Assembly (NCBI GenBank): GCA_001970955.1
Contig: MPUH01000193.1
Location: forward strand, 20,513-84,512
Length of the DNA stretch: 64,000 nt
Source of the DNA: Stentor coeruleus
Lineage: Eukaryota; Ciliophora; Heterotrichea; Heterotrichida; Stentoridae
Direction of reading: 5' to 3'
This document shows, piece after piece, positions 22,010 through 33,405 of the stretch. Made by a program: the position numbers and the translations under genes. The notes under the pieces were generated by a model. It saw only the letters and a list, made by a program, of their open reading frames with translations. It did not search any database and had not been told where the DNA came from. Every line of letters starts with the position of its first letter. Position 1 is the stretch's first letter.

Positions 22010-23096
22010 TTTATATAAAGTTATTATATATTTTTTTGGCTTTTTAAATGAAGGAAATTCTTGAATGGTATTTTATGTTTGAGTTGTGATTTTGTTTTTT
22101 GAAGATATAAAGTGAGAGAAATAAGAGATTTTATAAGATGTTTTGGTTTAGGATGGGATATTATCATCATGTTTTATCATATTATTATATAATTGTTTTA
22201 TTTACTAATAATCATTTGTGTTTAAAAATAGATTGAAATGCTTGCCTTTAGGGATGTTAATGATAAAAGGTGGCTCATGATGATGTTATGTTATAATATT
22301 GTAAATATAAAATTTAATTGGTTTAGAAACTATTATTCTATTCGAATTAGCTGGATATACACCATCATTAGCTGAATGGGAATTATCTGGGGATATATAA
22401 GGAGAAAATATAGAGTTTAAGATTTTCTTATAACTTTTCATCATTCACGACAGAAAAAAATGTTTAAGGTACTAATGGCCTACATCGGGGCTGATTATTT
22501 TACAATATTTCTTAATTTGCTTTTTTTTAACTTTTTTTAACAGGATAATTATATTTTTTTCATGACCATTGAATAGAATGTATTACATGAACGAGTAAGG
22601 ATTTAAGCCCAAAATGAAGTATTAAAGCTGAGTATGATTTGAAGTACTTTTATAATAGTTAATAGAACTTTTCAATCATAACTTACTTTTGGTAACTTTT
22701 ATAAAGTGATACATCCAATATTTATATTTATCTTTATCTGTTTATCATATGCAGAAATCTGTGGCCATACTAAAGCTGGAGAAAGTAGCAGTTAACCATT
22801 TAATATTTATAACTTTTTATATGTTAAAGGTAGTTGATAATCAAGGTAGAATCATGCAAGATTATAAGGATTAGACTATAAAACCATCCTAAGACAGAAG
22901 CTATTTTTTTTTAAAATAGGTTTTAAAACATTTGTTATACTGAGATATTATAATTATTATCTTATCTAAATATTCAATAAACCCACATACAAATATACCT
23001 TATTCTTTATTACAACATTCCTAAACTCAAATTTTTATTCTTTCTTATTCAATATTTTCAATCCAATCTACTACTCTAAAACATCAATTATAATAA
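22010..23096. other. Convergent intergenic region, about 1.1 kb, no gene seen
   Basis: The left 150 bases are G/T-rich after the CDPK stop; the right 130 bases before the CK1 stop are C/A/T-rich with almost no G. The middle is plain AT-rich DNA with no recognisable open frame or RNA. Confidence 0.5.
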
Positions 23097-24290
23097 TTAG
23101 CTGATTATACATGCGGAATGGTCAACAATCATATTATGGAATTTCTTGCTTTTAGCCAAATATAATATTTTCTTATCAAGTAACTGTGGTAATTCTGCTT
23201 TATCAGTTTTTTGACAGTCCAAATAGCTCTGGACCCCATTATCACTTTTTTTAGTCCCTGAAATCTCATCTTTCCCAATTTTAGGTTTTATTTTCCCCCT
23301 CATAGGTGAATGAGTTTTCCTCACATCTTTTTTCCACTTTTTTTCTTTATATTCTATGCTATCACAATCCTTAGTTCTTCCTGATTTATTATGTCGAGTT
23401 CTTTTTTGATTTGGTATATCAAGTGTTACTGCTTTTATGTTTTTATTAATAGACCAATCGAACTCATTTTTCAAACCCATTTTGTGTTTGATTTCTTCTA
23501 AACATTTTATGAAATAATCATAATTTGGATTTTCTTCATATATAAGTTTTCTTATGTAGTTAAACATATTGGAAAACTGTATAGGCCAATCTTGGAAGAG
23601 ATCTTGTTGATGATTTAGTTTTGAAACAAAACAAGCCTGCCATTTACTTATACCTTCTAAGCCTTGGACTGCACTTTCCCATGGGATATGAGCATTTTTC
23701 AAAAATAACAATGTATAAAAAAGTGACTCTAAATCATCTCTTCGGCTTTGCTCATGACCAAGATGGCTATGAATCGATGCAAAATATACACTCCCAACCG
23801 TACAAACATGATCTTTAAATGTTTTATGTACCTTTTTTCTAATATATTTACACGATAAGCCATAGTCCACTAAGTAAATTTGATCACCAGACAGAGATAA
23901 AAGCAGTTGCTCAGGTTTTATATCTCTATGTAAAATCCCTTTGGAATGTATGAATTTCAGCCTTTCTATCATTTGTTCAGCAATTTTTACTACACAAGAA
24001 AGTGAAAAACCTTGCTTGTTTTCAAGCATTTCTCTATATAAATTATGCCCAAGAAGCTCAAGTACCATAAAATGCACATGGTTCCACTTCCCATTAGTAT
24101 AAACTTCAGGTATCCCACTGCCTCCTGATAGTTTTTTTAAGATCTTTGCCTCTTTGGATACTTTGTGTCCACATTTTATGCTTATTTTTACTGCAACAGG
24201 CTTCAAAGTAGCAGTTTCATAGCCTCGGTAAACTTTTCCATATCCACCTGAATCTATCTTATCTGTTATCGTATAACCACCTATATTCAT
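23097..24290 (-). CDS. CK1-family protein kinase with Asn-to-Gln change in the catalytic loop
   Basis: 397 aa. CK1-type kinase domain (about 1-290): glycine loop DSGGYGKVY, VAVKI, the CK1-like LELLGHNLY, catalytic loop HRDIKPEQ (Asp123 present, but the metal-binding Asn is Gln128), DYGLS in place of DFG, and the CK1-specific GSVYFASIHSHLG...SRRDDLESL. The last 110 residues are basic and low in hydrophobics (KKWKKDVRKTH, RGKIKPKIG). CK1 enzymes phosphorylate acidic or primed Ser/Thr sites. With the Asn lost, activity may be weak or absent; this is inference. The fold assignment is firm. Confidence 0.88.
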   Translation of the reverse strand: MNIGGYTITDKIDSGGYGKVYRGYETATLKPVAVKISIKCGHKVSKEAKILKKLSGGSGIPEVYTNGKWNHVHFMVLELLGHNLYREMLENKQGFSLSCVVKIAEQMIERLKFIHSKGILHRDIKPEQLLLSLSGDQIYLVDYGLSCKYIRKKVHKTFKDHVCTVGSVYFASIHSHLGHEQSRRDDLESLFYTLLFLKNAHIPWESAVQGLEGISKWQACFVSKLNHQQDLFQDWPIQFSNMFNYIRKLIYEENPNYDYFIKCLEEIKHKMGLKNEFDWSINKNIKAVTLDIPNQKRTRHNKSGRTKDCDSIEYKEKKWKKDVRKTHSPMRGKIKPKIGKDEISGTKKSDNGVQSYLDCQKTDKAELPQLLDKKILYLAKSKKFHNMIVDHSACIIS

Positions 24291-25820
24291 TATAAAGCAT
24301 TAATTAGAGTTTAGTTTTTTTTATTTTGATTAAAAAATTAAGATAAGATATGAATAAAGAAAATCTTTCTTTGTAAAGTTAAAAACATATTTATATGATA
24401 ATTAGGGATAAAAAACTGTGGCTATGAATGAAATATGAAATATTAGCCTTGAGATGATACATATTTGTATATATCATTCGGGATAATTCTTAAGGGAGTA
24501 AGCATTTTGAGGAAAAGGCTTTTATGATATAAAAAGTTTTTTATATTTTATTAATATTGTTATTGAATTATGAAATACTTAAAGCTGAGAAATTATATTT
24601 GAAGTTTATATTGAAAATATTAAAGGATATTAATCGGAAAATAAAATTATGGGATGAATGAGAGAGAGGTAAAGGATTTCAATGAAAAGGAGTTTATGAT
24701 AATGTTTTAAAGATATAATTTATATATAATGGCTGTTGAGTTTTTAGAAGAATAAAGGTAAGAGATTTTATGAATAGTTTAAAATTTGAAAGCTGTTGAC
24801 ATGATATTATTATTCTTCTACGATGGATTATTTAATAAATATCAGAATTAGGGATTTCTTTTGTAATTTGATTGAAATGCGATAGAAAATAGATATAGAA
24901 GGGTATTTAAAGATAGTTTATGCTTGATATAGAATTTATTTGATTAGATAATGAAATATTATTGCTTTAGCTGATGTCAGCATACAAATAATATATTATT
25001 AGCTTAATCCTTGTTAAGTATTATTAGTATATGATTTATGTATTAAATTATAATACATTTTTCATTTAGATTAGATTTTATTTAAATTTTATTATATATA
25101 ATAGTAGTTAATATGATAATAAAGTTTGTATACACTTTTCCAAAATCAATATATAGATGAGTATAATTCTAATTAAACTTTAAACTTTAATAGTTTGCAT
25201 TTGAAATATTGTTAAATAAGCATGAAAAGAAACTATTTTTATAAAAACTTAAATTTTGATTTCGCGATACTGTTATGTGTTTATAAGTGTTAAAAGCATA
25301 AGTTTATTTAAGATATATTATATATTCTTTTTAAACTTTATGGAATTAAAGTATAAAGTTTTTGTTAAATGCTGATGATATTATGATTCAGCATAGAAGA
25401 TTTTATTTGGGAAATAAAAGTTTAAATACCTATGATTTATTAACAAGTATATTTACTTGTATATTCTAAGAAAAATAATTTTAAAGTTATTTTATTACAA
25501 AATATGCTTTAACATGTTATGTTCAAAATGCTAATATGAAGAGAATTATTTTCTAATACTAATATATAATACAATAATTTACTTGTAAAAAAATATATAT
25601 AATTTCAAAATATATTCAAACCCATCTAAACTATAATATTCATCATCTCAACTAATAAACTAAATCACAAAATAATTTTATCCCCAAAAGATTTACAAAA
25701 AACTTTATCCTATATTTCCCATAAAATTCAATATCTAATCCTCTAATTTTACTATAAGGTTTACACATAAAACCCAATAAAAATGTAATTCATAAATAAA
25801 CCTAATTCTTAACCTAAAGC
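24291..25820. other. Intergenic, 1.5 kb, no gene seen
   Basis: Between two minus-strand genes. The left third is G-richer (runs such as GGGATAAAAAACTGTGG), the right 200 bases strongly C/A-rich. No open frame with protein-like content, no tRNA and no repeat was recognised. Confidence 0.5.
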
Positions 25821-28356
25821 CTATTTTTTCTTCTTATAAAACAGCCATTTCAATTTTTCAATTTGCATAAGTTCATTTTTAATAGATGATATTCCTGAAA
25901 CCACAACTATCTTACGTTTTTCTTTCCACATCCAAACATGTACAGTGCAATCATCTGCACTAACAATTGCAAAATTATCATCTGCAGTAATGAAAATAGA
26001 CCATAATTTAGCTGAATATGTAAAAAGTATCGATTGCTGAGTTCCAGTTTGTTCATCCCATATTCTTACACTTTTATCATTAGATGCAGATATAATAAAC
26101 TTCCCACATTTCGAAAAGTTAACCCCTGTCACTGCATCATTATGCCCAACTAGTTGCATTTTACTATTTTTCTTATCTAAATCCCATATAATAATAGTAT
26201 TATCCCCTGATCCTGATGCAGCTAATTGATCAGTATTAGAAACACAAACACATAAAACCATATTTTGATGACCATTTAATATAGATTCACATGTTTTCAT
26301 TTGAAAATTCCATATCCGTAATGTTTTATCTTCTGATACTGATATCAAAGTATTCTCTTTTATTTTTAAACCACGAATTGCCTTTTCATGTCCTATAAAA
26401 GCATATATTTTAGTATATGTTTTAAGTTCCCATACTAGTATTGTTGCATCATCTGATCCTGATATAGCAAACTCATCATCTTTTATGATTTCAATAGCAT
26501 TAACAATATCATTATGACCATATAATATATATAATTCAGTATATTTATATAGATCATATACTCGAAGGGTTTTATCATATGATCCAGAAATGCAAAAGTC
26601 ATTTTTTTTAGAAATTGCTAGGCATGATACTCTGCTTGTGTGCCCTTTAATATTGCATATAAACTCATTACTTTCAAAATTCCAAACTTTTATTGTTGAG
26701 TCATAGCATGCAGATATAATTAAATGATTGTTGCTTGTTACTAAAGATGATTTTATACTATATTGTTTTCCAACTAATTCAAGTTTTTGACATTTACTTA
26801 CTGTATCCCATATTCTAGCAGTAGAATCATTAGCAAATGTTACAACAACTTTTCCATTTTTGAAAACACCAGCTGCGATAACAGGCTCATTGTGTCCGTC
26901 CATAGATTCAATAAAATTCATCGATTGAATATCCCATTTATTGATACTTTTATCAGCTGATCCTGATAAAGCATATTTTCCATCGCTTGTCACAGCCAAA
27001 CTCCTAACAGATCCATTATGTCCACACAATTTCCCTTTGGAAGTATATGTTTGTAGGTCCCACACATTTCCCTTTGGAAGTATACGTTTGTAGGTCCCAT
27101 ACAGTTATAGTTTTATCAAAACTTGATGATAATACGAATTTTCTATCAAATGTTATAAAAACACAAGATATTGTTTCAGTGTGATCCTGAAGGCAAGCTT
27201 GCTGGGATAAATTTACTAAATCCCAGACCCTAACTGTTTTATCTGCTGATCCTGACACAGCTATTTGATCATCTTTTGAAATAGAAACACTGTTTATTGC
27301 ATCTGTATGGCCAACAAGGGTTACAATTAAATATTGCATTTGTAAATTCCATATTTTTAATGTTGTATCACTCGAACCTGATATACAGAAATTATTGCTT
27401 CTTGCTATATCAACACATTTTACTGCATTAGTATGACCAATTAATTTAAATAGGCTTTTAGAATTTATTAAATCCCAGATAATTAAGGTATTATCTTTTG
27501 AGGCTGATACTGCATTTAGACTATCATAAGTTATTGCTATACCCCAAACATAATCTGTATGCCCCTGGAGGATAGAATGTTGACTTCGGCTATCGATATT
27601 CCATATTATTACTGTTGTATCTGCAGAAGCTGAGAGTAAATATTTACCATCTGGTGTAAATGCTAGTCCAAAAATTTTATCAGTGTGACCTTCAAGGAAA
27701 AATTCTTGGATTTCCTTTTCAACATTCCAAACCCTTATGATTTTATCATGTGATCCTGATGCTAAAAGCTTATCATCATATGATATAGCAACACAATATA
27801 TAAATAAAGTATGCCCCTGAACACATAAATTATAATCAACATAAAGCTTCTCAACAGAATTACTCTGAATTAAATTTATTTCTTTTAAAAAATCAGTAGA
27901 ATAATATTTTATAACATTGTCAGTGATTTCAAGAGATTTCTCAATATTATATGGATCAATGCAAGTTTTTATCACTTTTAGAATTTGATCTTTCAAGTCT
28001 ATATCAAAATAATCATTTTTTAAAAGTTTTTTGTATTCATAAGCAGCAGTATTAAGTCTTTTTAAAGCTTTATAACAAAAAGCTTGAATTTTTTGTATAT
28101 AATCTTGAGTTTCTATAGTAATTTGCTTTTTATATTCTTCGATGATGTCTATTCTGTTTTTGATTTCAGCTTCAAAGTCGATTCTTTCATTGTCTGGAAG
28201 TTTGAATATAAATTCAGCTAAATCTGCCTTTGTTTTCCAATTTATATGGTTCATAGAATGTTCTCCTGCATGATCTTTGCAAAGATATATGCTTGAGCAT
28301 CTACAAATCCATGTAGCTCTATTTTGGCACTTTGAGCATTTAAAGTATTTCGCCAT
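25821..28356 (-). CDS. WD40-repeat protein with N-terminal B-box-like zinc motif (frame broken by a 37-bp duplication)
   Basis: Two overlapping frames become a single 832-aa protein when one 37-bp copy at about 27029-27099 is removed. Residues 1-38 hold C-x2-C-x7-C-x-C-x5-C-x2-H-x3-H-x3-H (CSKCQNRATWICRC, LCKDHAGEHSMNH), then an alpha-helical part (about 50-185), then about 14 WD40 repeats (GHTD...SGS.D.T.RVWD) to near the C-terminus. The 828-aa gene at 42315-44801 is a full-length paralogue that aligns throughout, including across the duplicated point, which shows that the break is not normal gene structure. WD40 propellers are scaffolds; the partners are unknown. A transposon sits 57 bp upstream of the start. 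Confidence 0.85.
27029..27099. repeat. 37-bp-period direct duplication inside the WD40 gene
   Basis: Bases 27029-27062 and 27066-27099 match except at one site (T27048 versus C27085), a period of 37, which is not a multiple of three. One copy removed gives a continuous frame. It resembles the N-flanked duplications elsewhere but has no N. Confidence 0.85.
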
Positions 28357-28421
28357 TTATTGTATATAAACAAAGAAATTTTAATATTTTTGATTAGAAC
28401 TCACTAGAAATATGATATTTT

Positions 28422-29173
28422 TGATTCATTGCAGTACTCCAGACGTATAACCAAACAATTGACAATCTACAAAAATGTTAGAAATCAAGAATAAAGAAGG
28501 AATTGCTCATTAAAACTTGGCAGCGCTTTCTATTTTAAACTAATTTAAGAGATTTAAAAATCTATTCCATAAGGCTCCTTTATTTATTCTCCACCAAATA
28601 AATCAGTTAAGATGTGATCTTATATTTGCAGTTCGTTGTGCTGCAGGTATATGAAGCTTAACATTATTCCGCGTTCCTTCAATTGCATTAGTTGTTGCTC
28701 CACTTACTTGCTCACGAAATTCACTGAAATATGAGACGATAGTGTGGAAGAATGCCCTGTTAATGACATATTCTGAGTTACTCTAATTTTGTTAAGCCAG
28801 AGATACACAATAAGGAGAATTTCACAGCGATTCAGATTTTTTCTTAGTTCTTGCTTTCTACACCTATTATCACTATACTTATAGTAATCGAAATTCTTCT
28901 GTAATTTGAGACTTGTTTTCCTGCATAAAGGGCATCTTTCCCTTTTAAGTAAAGTACTTTTATTCATTAAATCCACTTTGCAAGCAATTTCATCACTTAA
29001 AATAGGTCAGAATTCTCTTAAGATTGGAAGTGTTTTTGAATAATTTGTAAAAAGATCCATACTTATCAATAAAGCCAGATTTTTAATTGATAAATGATGC
29101 TAAGTTTTGATTCTCTTTTTGATTTTTATATTTTTAGTATTCAGTTATACGTCTGGAGTACTGCAATGAATCC
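28422..29173 (-). mobile_element. Non-autonomous Merlin/IS1595-type DNA transposon with TIRs and TSD
   Basis: 752 bp bounded by 30-bp terminal inverted repeats: 28422-28451 and 29144-29173, with 29 bp perfect and only the terminal base different. The right TIR begins GGATTCATTGCAG read inward, and GG starts are usual for Merlin. The element is flanked by the 8-bp direct repeat GATATTTT at 28414-28421 and 29174-29181, matching the 8-9 bp target duplications of this superfamily. Inside is a broken transposase lacking its catalytic core, listed separately. It lies just upstream of the WD40 gene, with its right side towards the SleB-like gene. Confidence 0.88.
28540..28976 (-). pseudogene. Internally deleted ISXO2/IS1595-like transposase
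   Basis: The first open part (28976 to 28704) starts MDLMNKSTLLKRERCPLCRK, has a Cys-rich zinc-like head and the helical stretch EILLIVYLWLNK found before the DDE domain in this family. A frameshift near 28715 then leads into FREQVSGATTNAIEGTRNN followed by LHIPAAQRTANIRSHLN, a TGA, and FIWWRINKG. NAIEG...K and L-x-x-FIWWR are the C-terminal hallmarks of ISXO2-like transposases. The segment between FREQV and TTNAIEG, which should carry the first two catalytic Asp residues, is missing. The copy is therefore inactive, and movement would need a transposase supplied in trans. Confidence 0.8.
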
Positions 29174-29624
29174 GATATTTTTTTTGATGAGGTAAGGATT
29201 CTACAATAGAATCGTTTGATATCTTAAGGAAAAATGTTGCAGAAGCAGATAGTTATAAAAGGAATTCAGGTTTATTTTTTTAAATTTAATATTCAATAAA
29301 CTTTCAAGGATATATAGTATTTATATATAAATTGCAAATAAAGTGTTTTATCATTAGCGCTATATATAAAAAATACTTAAATTCAAAAAAAAAAAAATAT
29401 ATTTTATTGACTAAATAAAGTGTTTTATCATTAGCGCTATATATAAAAAATACTTAAATTCAAAAAAAAAAAAATATATTTTATTGACTAAATTTAAAAA
29501 CCTACCCATTAATAACCTAATTTCAAATATGCAAAATCATATACAAATCAATAATTTTATTCTCTTCACTCCACATATGTTATTAAATTCAAATCTCCTT
29601 AAAATTATAAAAATATTAACTAAC
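29174..29624. other. Intergenic, 450 bp, with a 77-bp tandem duplication
   Basis: Begins with the right TSD of the transposon. A 77-bp unit is present twice in tandem (separate entry). The last 130 bases before the SleB-like stop are C/A/T-rich. Confidence 0.5.
29336..29493. repeat. Perfect 77-bp tandem duplication
   Basis: Units 29336-29412 and 29413-29489 are identical, with four further matching bases, and each contains a run of 13 A. No N lies between them. It could be a real recent duplication or another unmerged read overlap. Confidence 0.85.
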
Positions 29625-29999
29625 TTAATGTTCTCTAAAAAAGTAATGATTGCCTATTTGTTCTTTATACTCGAAATTAGGCCCTTCATATCTAACAAAT
29701 GCATTTCTTGTTGTAGCAAAATGTGTATAATTATTTGTTGGATGAAAGTTCTCAGATCTCATTTCATTAGCTATTTCTTCAGCAATATGCCAAGCTCTAA
29801 TATCTCCAGGATGAGTTGGATTTGCATCGATTTTATACCCATCATAACCTTTTCTACATATTTCATTAAAATCTTTACCACCTAAATATCCTCTATTTAG
29901 TTTGGATCGATTATAAATAGTAGAAGCAACTGCACGCATTCCTACTTCCCCTTCTCCACGAGCCTCGTTATAAATTGTTCGTGTTAAACCATCTGACAT
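29625..29999 (-). CDS. SleB-like cell-wall hydrolase (Hydrolase_2), probable bacterial origin
   Basis: 124 aa. LTRTIYNEARGEGEVGMRAVASTI and YNR match the core of the SleB/CwlJ cell-wall hydrolase family, including the catalytic Glu of the EARGE motif. Downstream, FNEICRKGYDGY and IAEEI, then TNNYTHFAT and the ending IGNHYFFREH, also fit; IGNHxFYR is the usual C-terminus. In bacteria and phages these enzymes cleave peptidoglycan. The protein is a bare catalytic domain without a signal peptide. A eukaryotic gene with this domain points to horizontal transfer; a role against bacteria or food cell walls is inference. The start codon follows TATAAT and the base composition matches neighbours, so it is not an assembly contaminant within the contig. 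Confidence 0.85.
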   Translation of the reverse strand: MSDGLTRTIYNEARGEGEVGMRAVASTIYNRSKLNRGYLGGKDFNEICRKGYDGYKIDANPTHPGDIRAWHIAEEIANEMRSENFHPTNNYTHFATTRNAFVRYEGPNFEYKEQIGNHYFFREH

Positions 30000-30914
30000 A
30001 TTATATTAAAAAAGTGTCTGCATTCTTTATCTTAAAAAAAAAAATGAAGAAATATTATTGCATATACGCTTGAAAGTTGTGCTTATAATTTATTGGACTT
30101 CAAATTATATTTCTTATTTAAAGCATTTAGGATCCTTTTATACATATATAAAACTATCATATGTATTAAAATTATTCTGATTTGCTATATCTAATAGTCC
30201 ACTATCAAGTAAAATATACAAATATTCACTCATAAACCTAATAAAATAATCAGTTTATATAATTTTGCTATATATATAAAGTCAAAAAATCTTTCTAAAT
30301 ATCAAATCTAATACTAAATTTATATAAACCCATACAACTCTATATTTCCTTAAAATTCTAACAACCCTTATTTTTCTAAGCTATCTTATAATAATTCTTA
30401 CTTTATAATATACCTTAACACCCTAGTACCCTATATTATATCCAAATCAAAACCTAGCCTTAAACTTTTTTCTCTATTTTCTAAGCCCATAACTCAAAAA
30501 CTTACCTCTCGTATTGTTTGTGAGTATTAAAGTTTATTATTATATAAGATTTCAATTTCAAAAAGTTTATATTCAGATAGTGCATCAAGGCCATTTTGTG
30601 TTTTTATAGCAGGTTTTATAATGTGAAGTAAATATTTGATTTTTTTTTTAAGGATAAGGCTAGCTTTTCTGGATTGGGTTCTATTTCAGGAGATATGCTT
30701 TGTATATTATCTACAAATTATCAGTTCACAGTGAATATCCAACTAATAAATACACCCAAGCATAATCCCAACTACAATTTCTCACATAAAAAGTTATTTA
30801 ACTATCATAAAAGCCATATCAAAAACTAATTCTAGCAAACCATAACATTTTTTACCAAAATTTCAATAAAATGCATATCCAACCTTAATTTCTACCACAT
30901 TATCTAACAAATAA
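30000..30914. other. Divergent intergenic region, 0.9 kb, no gene seen
   Basis: AT-rich. The right 170 bases before the HSP110-like start are C/A-rich and nearly G-free. No open frame or RNA gene was recognised. Confidence 0.5.
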
Positions 30915-33264
30915 ATGTCAGAATCTTTAGGAATAAGTATCGGAAGCCAAAACATCGTAATAGCCTCAGCAAGTAAATTATCAATCAAAATTATAACAAA
31001 TGACCTTTCTAGCAAATCAACACCATCTATAGTAAGCTTTACCCCAAAACAAAGATTTATAGGTGAATCAGGCCATACCAGACTAATCACAAACTTCAAA
31101 AACACAATATTATCTCCAACAAGATTCTTAGGAATAAAATCAAATAATCAAACTTTAGATGAAGAAAAAAAGTGGATTTCACATGAATTAAATTTAGACA
31201 GTCCAGAAATACTTCATGAAATTTATTATGGGGGAGAAAAACATCATTTAAAAACTGAACAAGTAGTTGGAACACTTATAAAACATATAAAAGATATAAT
31301 CAGTGATAAAAATAACATCAAAATAACTGATTGTGTTATTTCAGTACCTGAATATTATAATGAAATTGAAAGAATTGCTTTATTAAATGCTATTAATATA
31401 GCTGAAATCCCTTGTACGAAAATAATGAACGAAGGTACAGCTGCAGCTTTAAATTATGCATTTTATAATAATGCTTATTTTTCTAATACTCCTCGAATAG
31501 TCTCTTTTACAGATTTAGGCCATAGTAAATTTTCAGTAACAATCGCCCAATTTACAAAAGACCAACTTCAAATCCTCGCACATGTTTCAGAAAAAAACCT
31601 TGGATGTCGTAATTTTGATTATATTTTAATAACTCATTTTGCAAAATGTTTTAAAACAAATCATATAATAGACATAATAAAAAACCAGAAAGCAAAAATC
31701 AGACTAGAACAAGAAACTGAAAGGCTTAGAAAAATCCTCACATCTTCAAATGAAAGTTTAATAAAAATTGATAATATTATCAACAGATATAATCTTAAGC
31801 AGAATATAACACGTGAAGAATTCGAAAATCTTTCTGTTGATCTTTTGAATAAAATTGATTTGGTTTGTAGAAAAGCTTTACAAATAGCTGGTGTTGATAG
31901 TGTTTATTCTGTTGAGATTTTAGGGGGAGGTTCTAGGATGCCATGTGTTCAAAATATTTATAAAAATGCATTTAAGGTAGAGATGGTAAATGAGAATGGA
32001 AATTTAGAAGAATTTGTCGCTCGTGGTTGTGCTATAGAAGCTGCTATTTTAAATCCACATATAAAAGTTAGAGATTTTATGGTTAAGGATATAGTATATT
32101 ATCCGATAAAATTCACATATTCATTATCTGGTGTAGATGATTTTACTGACTATCATGTTTTGTTTGATGAAAAGGAAATTTTTCCTATAAAAAAAAATGT
32201 TATGTTGCAGAAGAATGGCCCGTTTAAGATTAGGTTTTATAATGAAATATCATCGTTATCTACAAGTGTTTATATAAAATGTCCTGAAGAAACTGATAAT
32301 TATTATGTGAAAATACAGATTGAAATAGATAAAAATAGAGTTTTAAACATAAACAGTGTTGAAAAGGTTTTAGAAGATGAAATTGAAGAAAAAAATAGTT
32401 CTGATTTAGTAAAAAACCAATTTGAAGAAGCTAAAGGAAAAATTAATACCCTAAATCCAACCCAAACACCTTCCAAAACTTTTATTGATTACAGTTTCGA
32501 TCAACGTGGTTTAGAAAACCAAGAAATCCTTAATTTTATTGAACAAGAAAACAAATCTATAGCTCAAGACATTTATAACAAAATAACCTTAGAAAAGAAA
32601 AAAGAACTTGAAAACTATTTAGAAAGTTCGTTATCTAGTATAAAAACATGCCTTTATAGTTTTGTTACCCCAGAAAATACTCGTAAAATCCTTAATGATA
32701 TTGAAGATATAGAAACTTGGTTAGATGATGATTATATTGATACTACTGTAGAAGAATATGAAACCAGGCTTAATTTTCTTAAAAACATTATGGAACCAAT
32801 ACTTAAAAGATGGGCATTTTATACAGGGATTCAATCAGTTATCGACAGTTTTGAAGGAACTCTTAAATATGCTTATCATATAATATCTGAATTTAACTTC
32901 AAATTTTCAGATAGTTGTGAAGAAGAAATCAAGTATTTTTTAAGGAAAACTCAAGAAGATGAGGAAGTTTTACGACATGTCAAAGAGTCTCTGAATGATT
33001 TAGAATATTCCAAAGATCCTGGAATGAGCTTAGAATACTTAGAAGAAAAAGTTAATGAGCTTAAAGATTTAACTTCTCAATATATAAACAAATATAAAGA
33101 AAAATTGTATAAAGTCAAGTCAATGCATGAGACTAAAAGTGCTGAAGNAAGAAAAAGTTAATGAGCTTAAAGATTTAACTTCTCAATATATAAACAAATA
33201 TAAAGAAAAATTATATAAAGTCAAGTCAATGCATGAGACTAAAAGTGCTGAAGATAAATCATAA
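30915..33264 (+). CDS. HSP110: HSP110/Hsp70-superfamily chaperone
   Basis: After collapsing the N-flanked 105-bp duplication the protein is 747 aa and ends SAEDKS. The N-terminal ATPase domain is Hsp70-like but divergent: GISIGSQNIVIA in place of GIDLGTTxS, TPSIVSF, ERIALLNAINIAEI, ILGGGSRMPCVQ and ARGCAIEAAIL. An acidic insertion and a long helical C-terminal domain (about 530-745) follow, as in HSP110/Sse proteins, which act as nucleotide-exchange factors and holdases for Hsp70. The usual C-terminal EEVD is absent. The collapsed length falls between Hsp70 (~650) and Hsp110 (~840). The start follows CAAATAA and the long C/A-rich leader. Confidence 0.88.
33043..33253. repeat. 105-bp direct duplication around an N (unmerged contig overlap)
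   Basis: Bases 33043-33147 and 33149-33253 flank the N at 33148 and differ at one site (TTGTAT versus TTATAT). Removal of one copy plus the N keeps the chaperone frame and its natural stop at 33262-33264. Confidence 0.9.
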
Positions 33265-33405
33265 ATCAATAAGAAATAAGGATAATATGATGATAAGTTT
33301 TTATGCTTAATTTGAAAAGTAAATTTATCTATTTTCCTCAACACTTGAGAACTCATAGTCTAGCATTTTATAAATAAACTGTTTGTTTTTGCTAAGTAAA
33401 TATTA

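Noticed and set aside
22430-22520. Slightly GC-richer patch with GGTACTAATGGCCTACATCGGGG as a possible RNA gene
   Set aside because: No stem structure or conserved motif could be drawn, and the patch is short.
27016-28356. Two separate adjacent WD40 genes
   Set aside because: The two frames overlap in a 37-bp duplication and together match one intact 828-aa paralogue end to end.
28596-28640. TGA inside the transposase C-terminus as evidence for TGA = Trp
   Set aside because: The residue before FIWWR in this family is usually acidic rather than Trp, and the copy is already frameshifted and deleted. It is a decay mutation.
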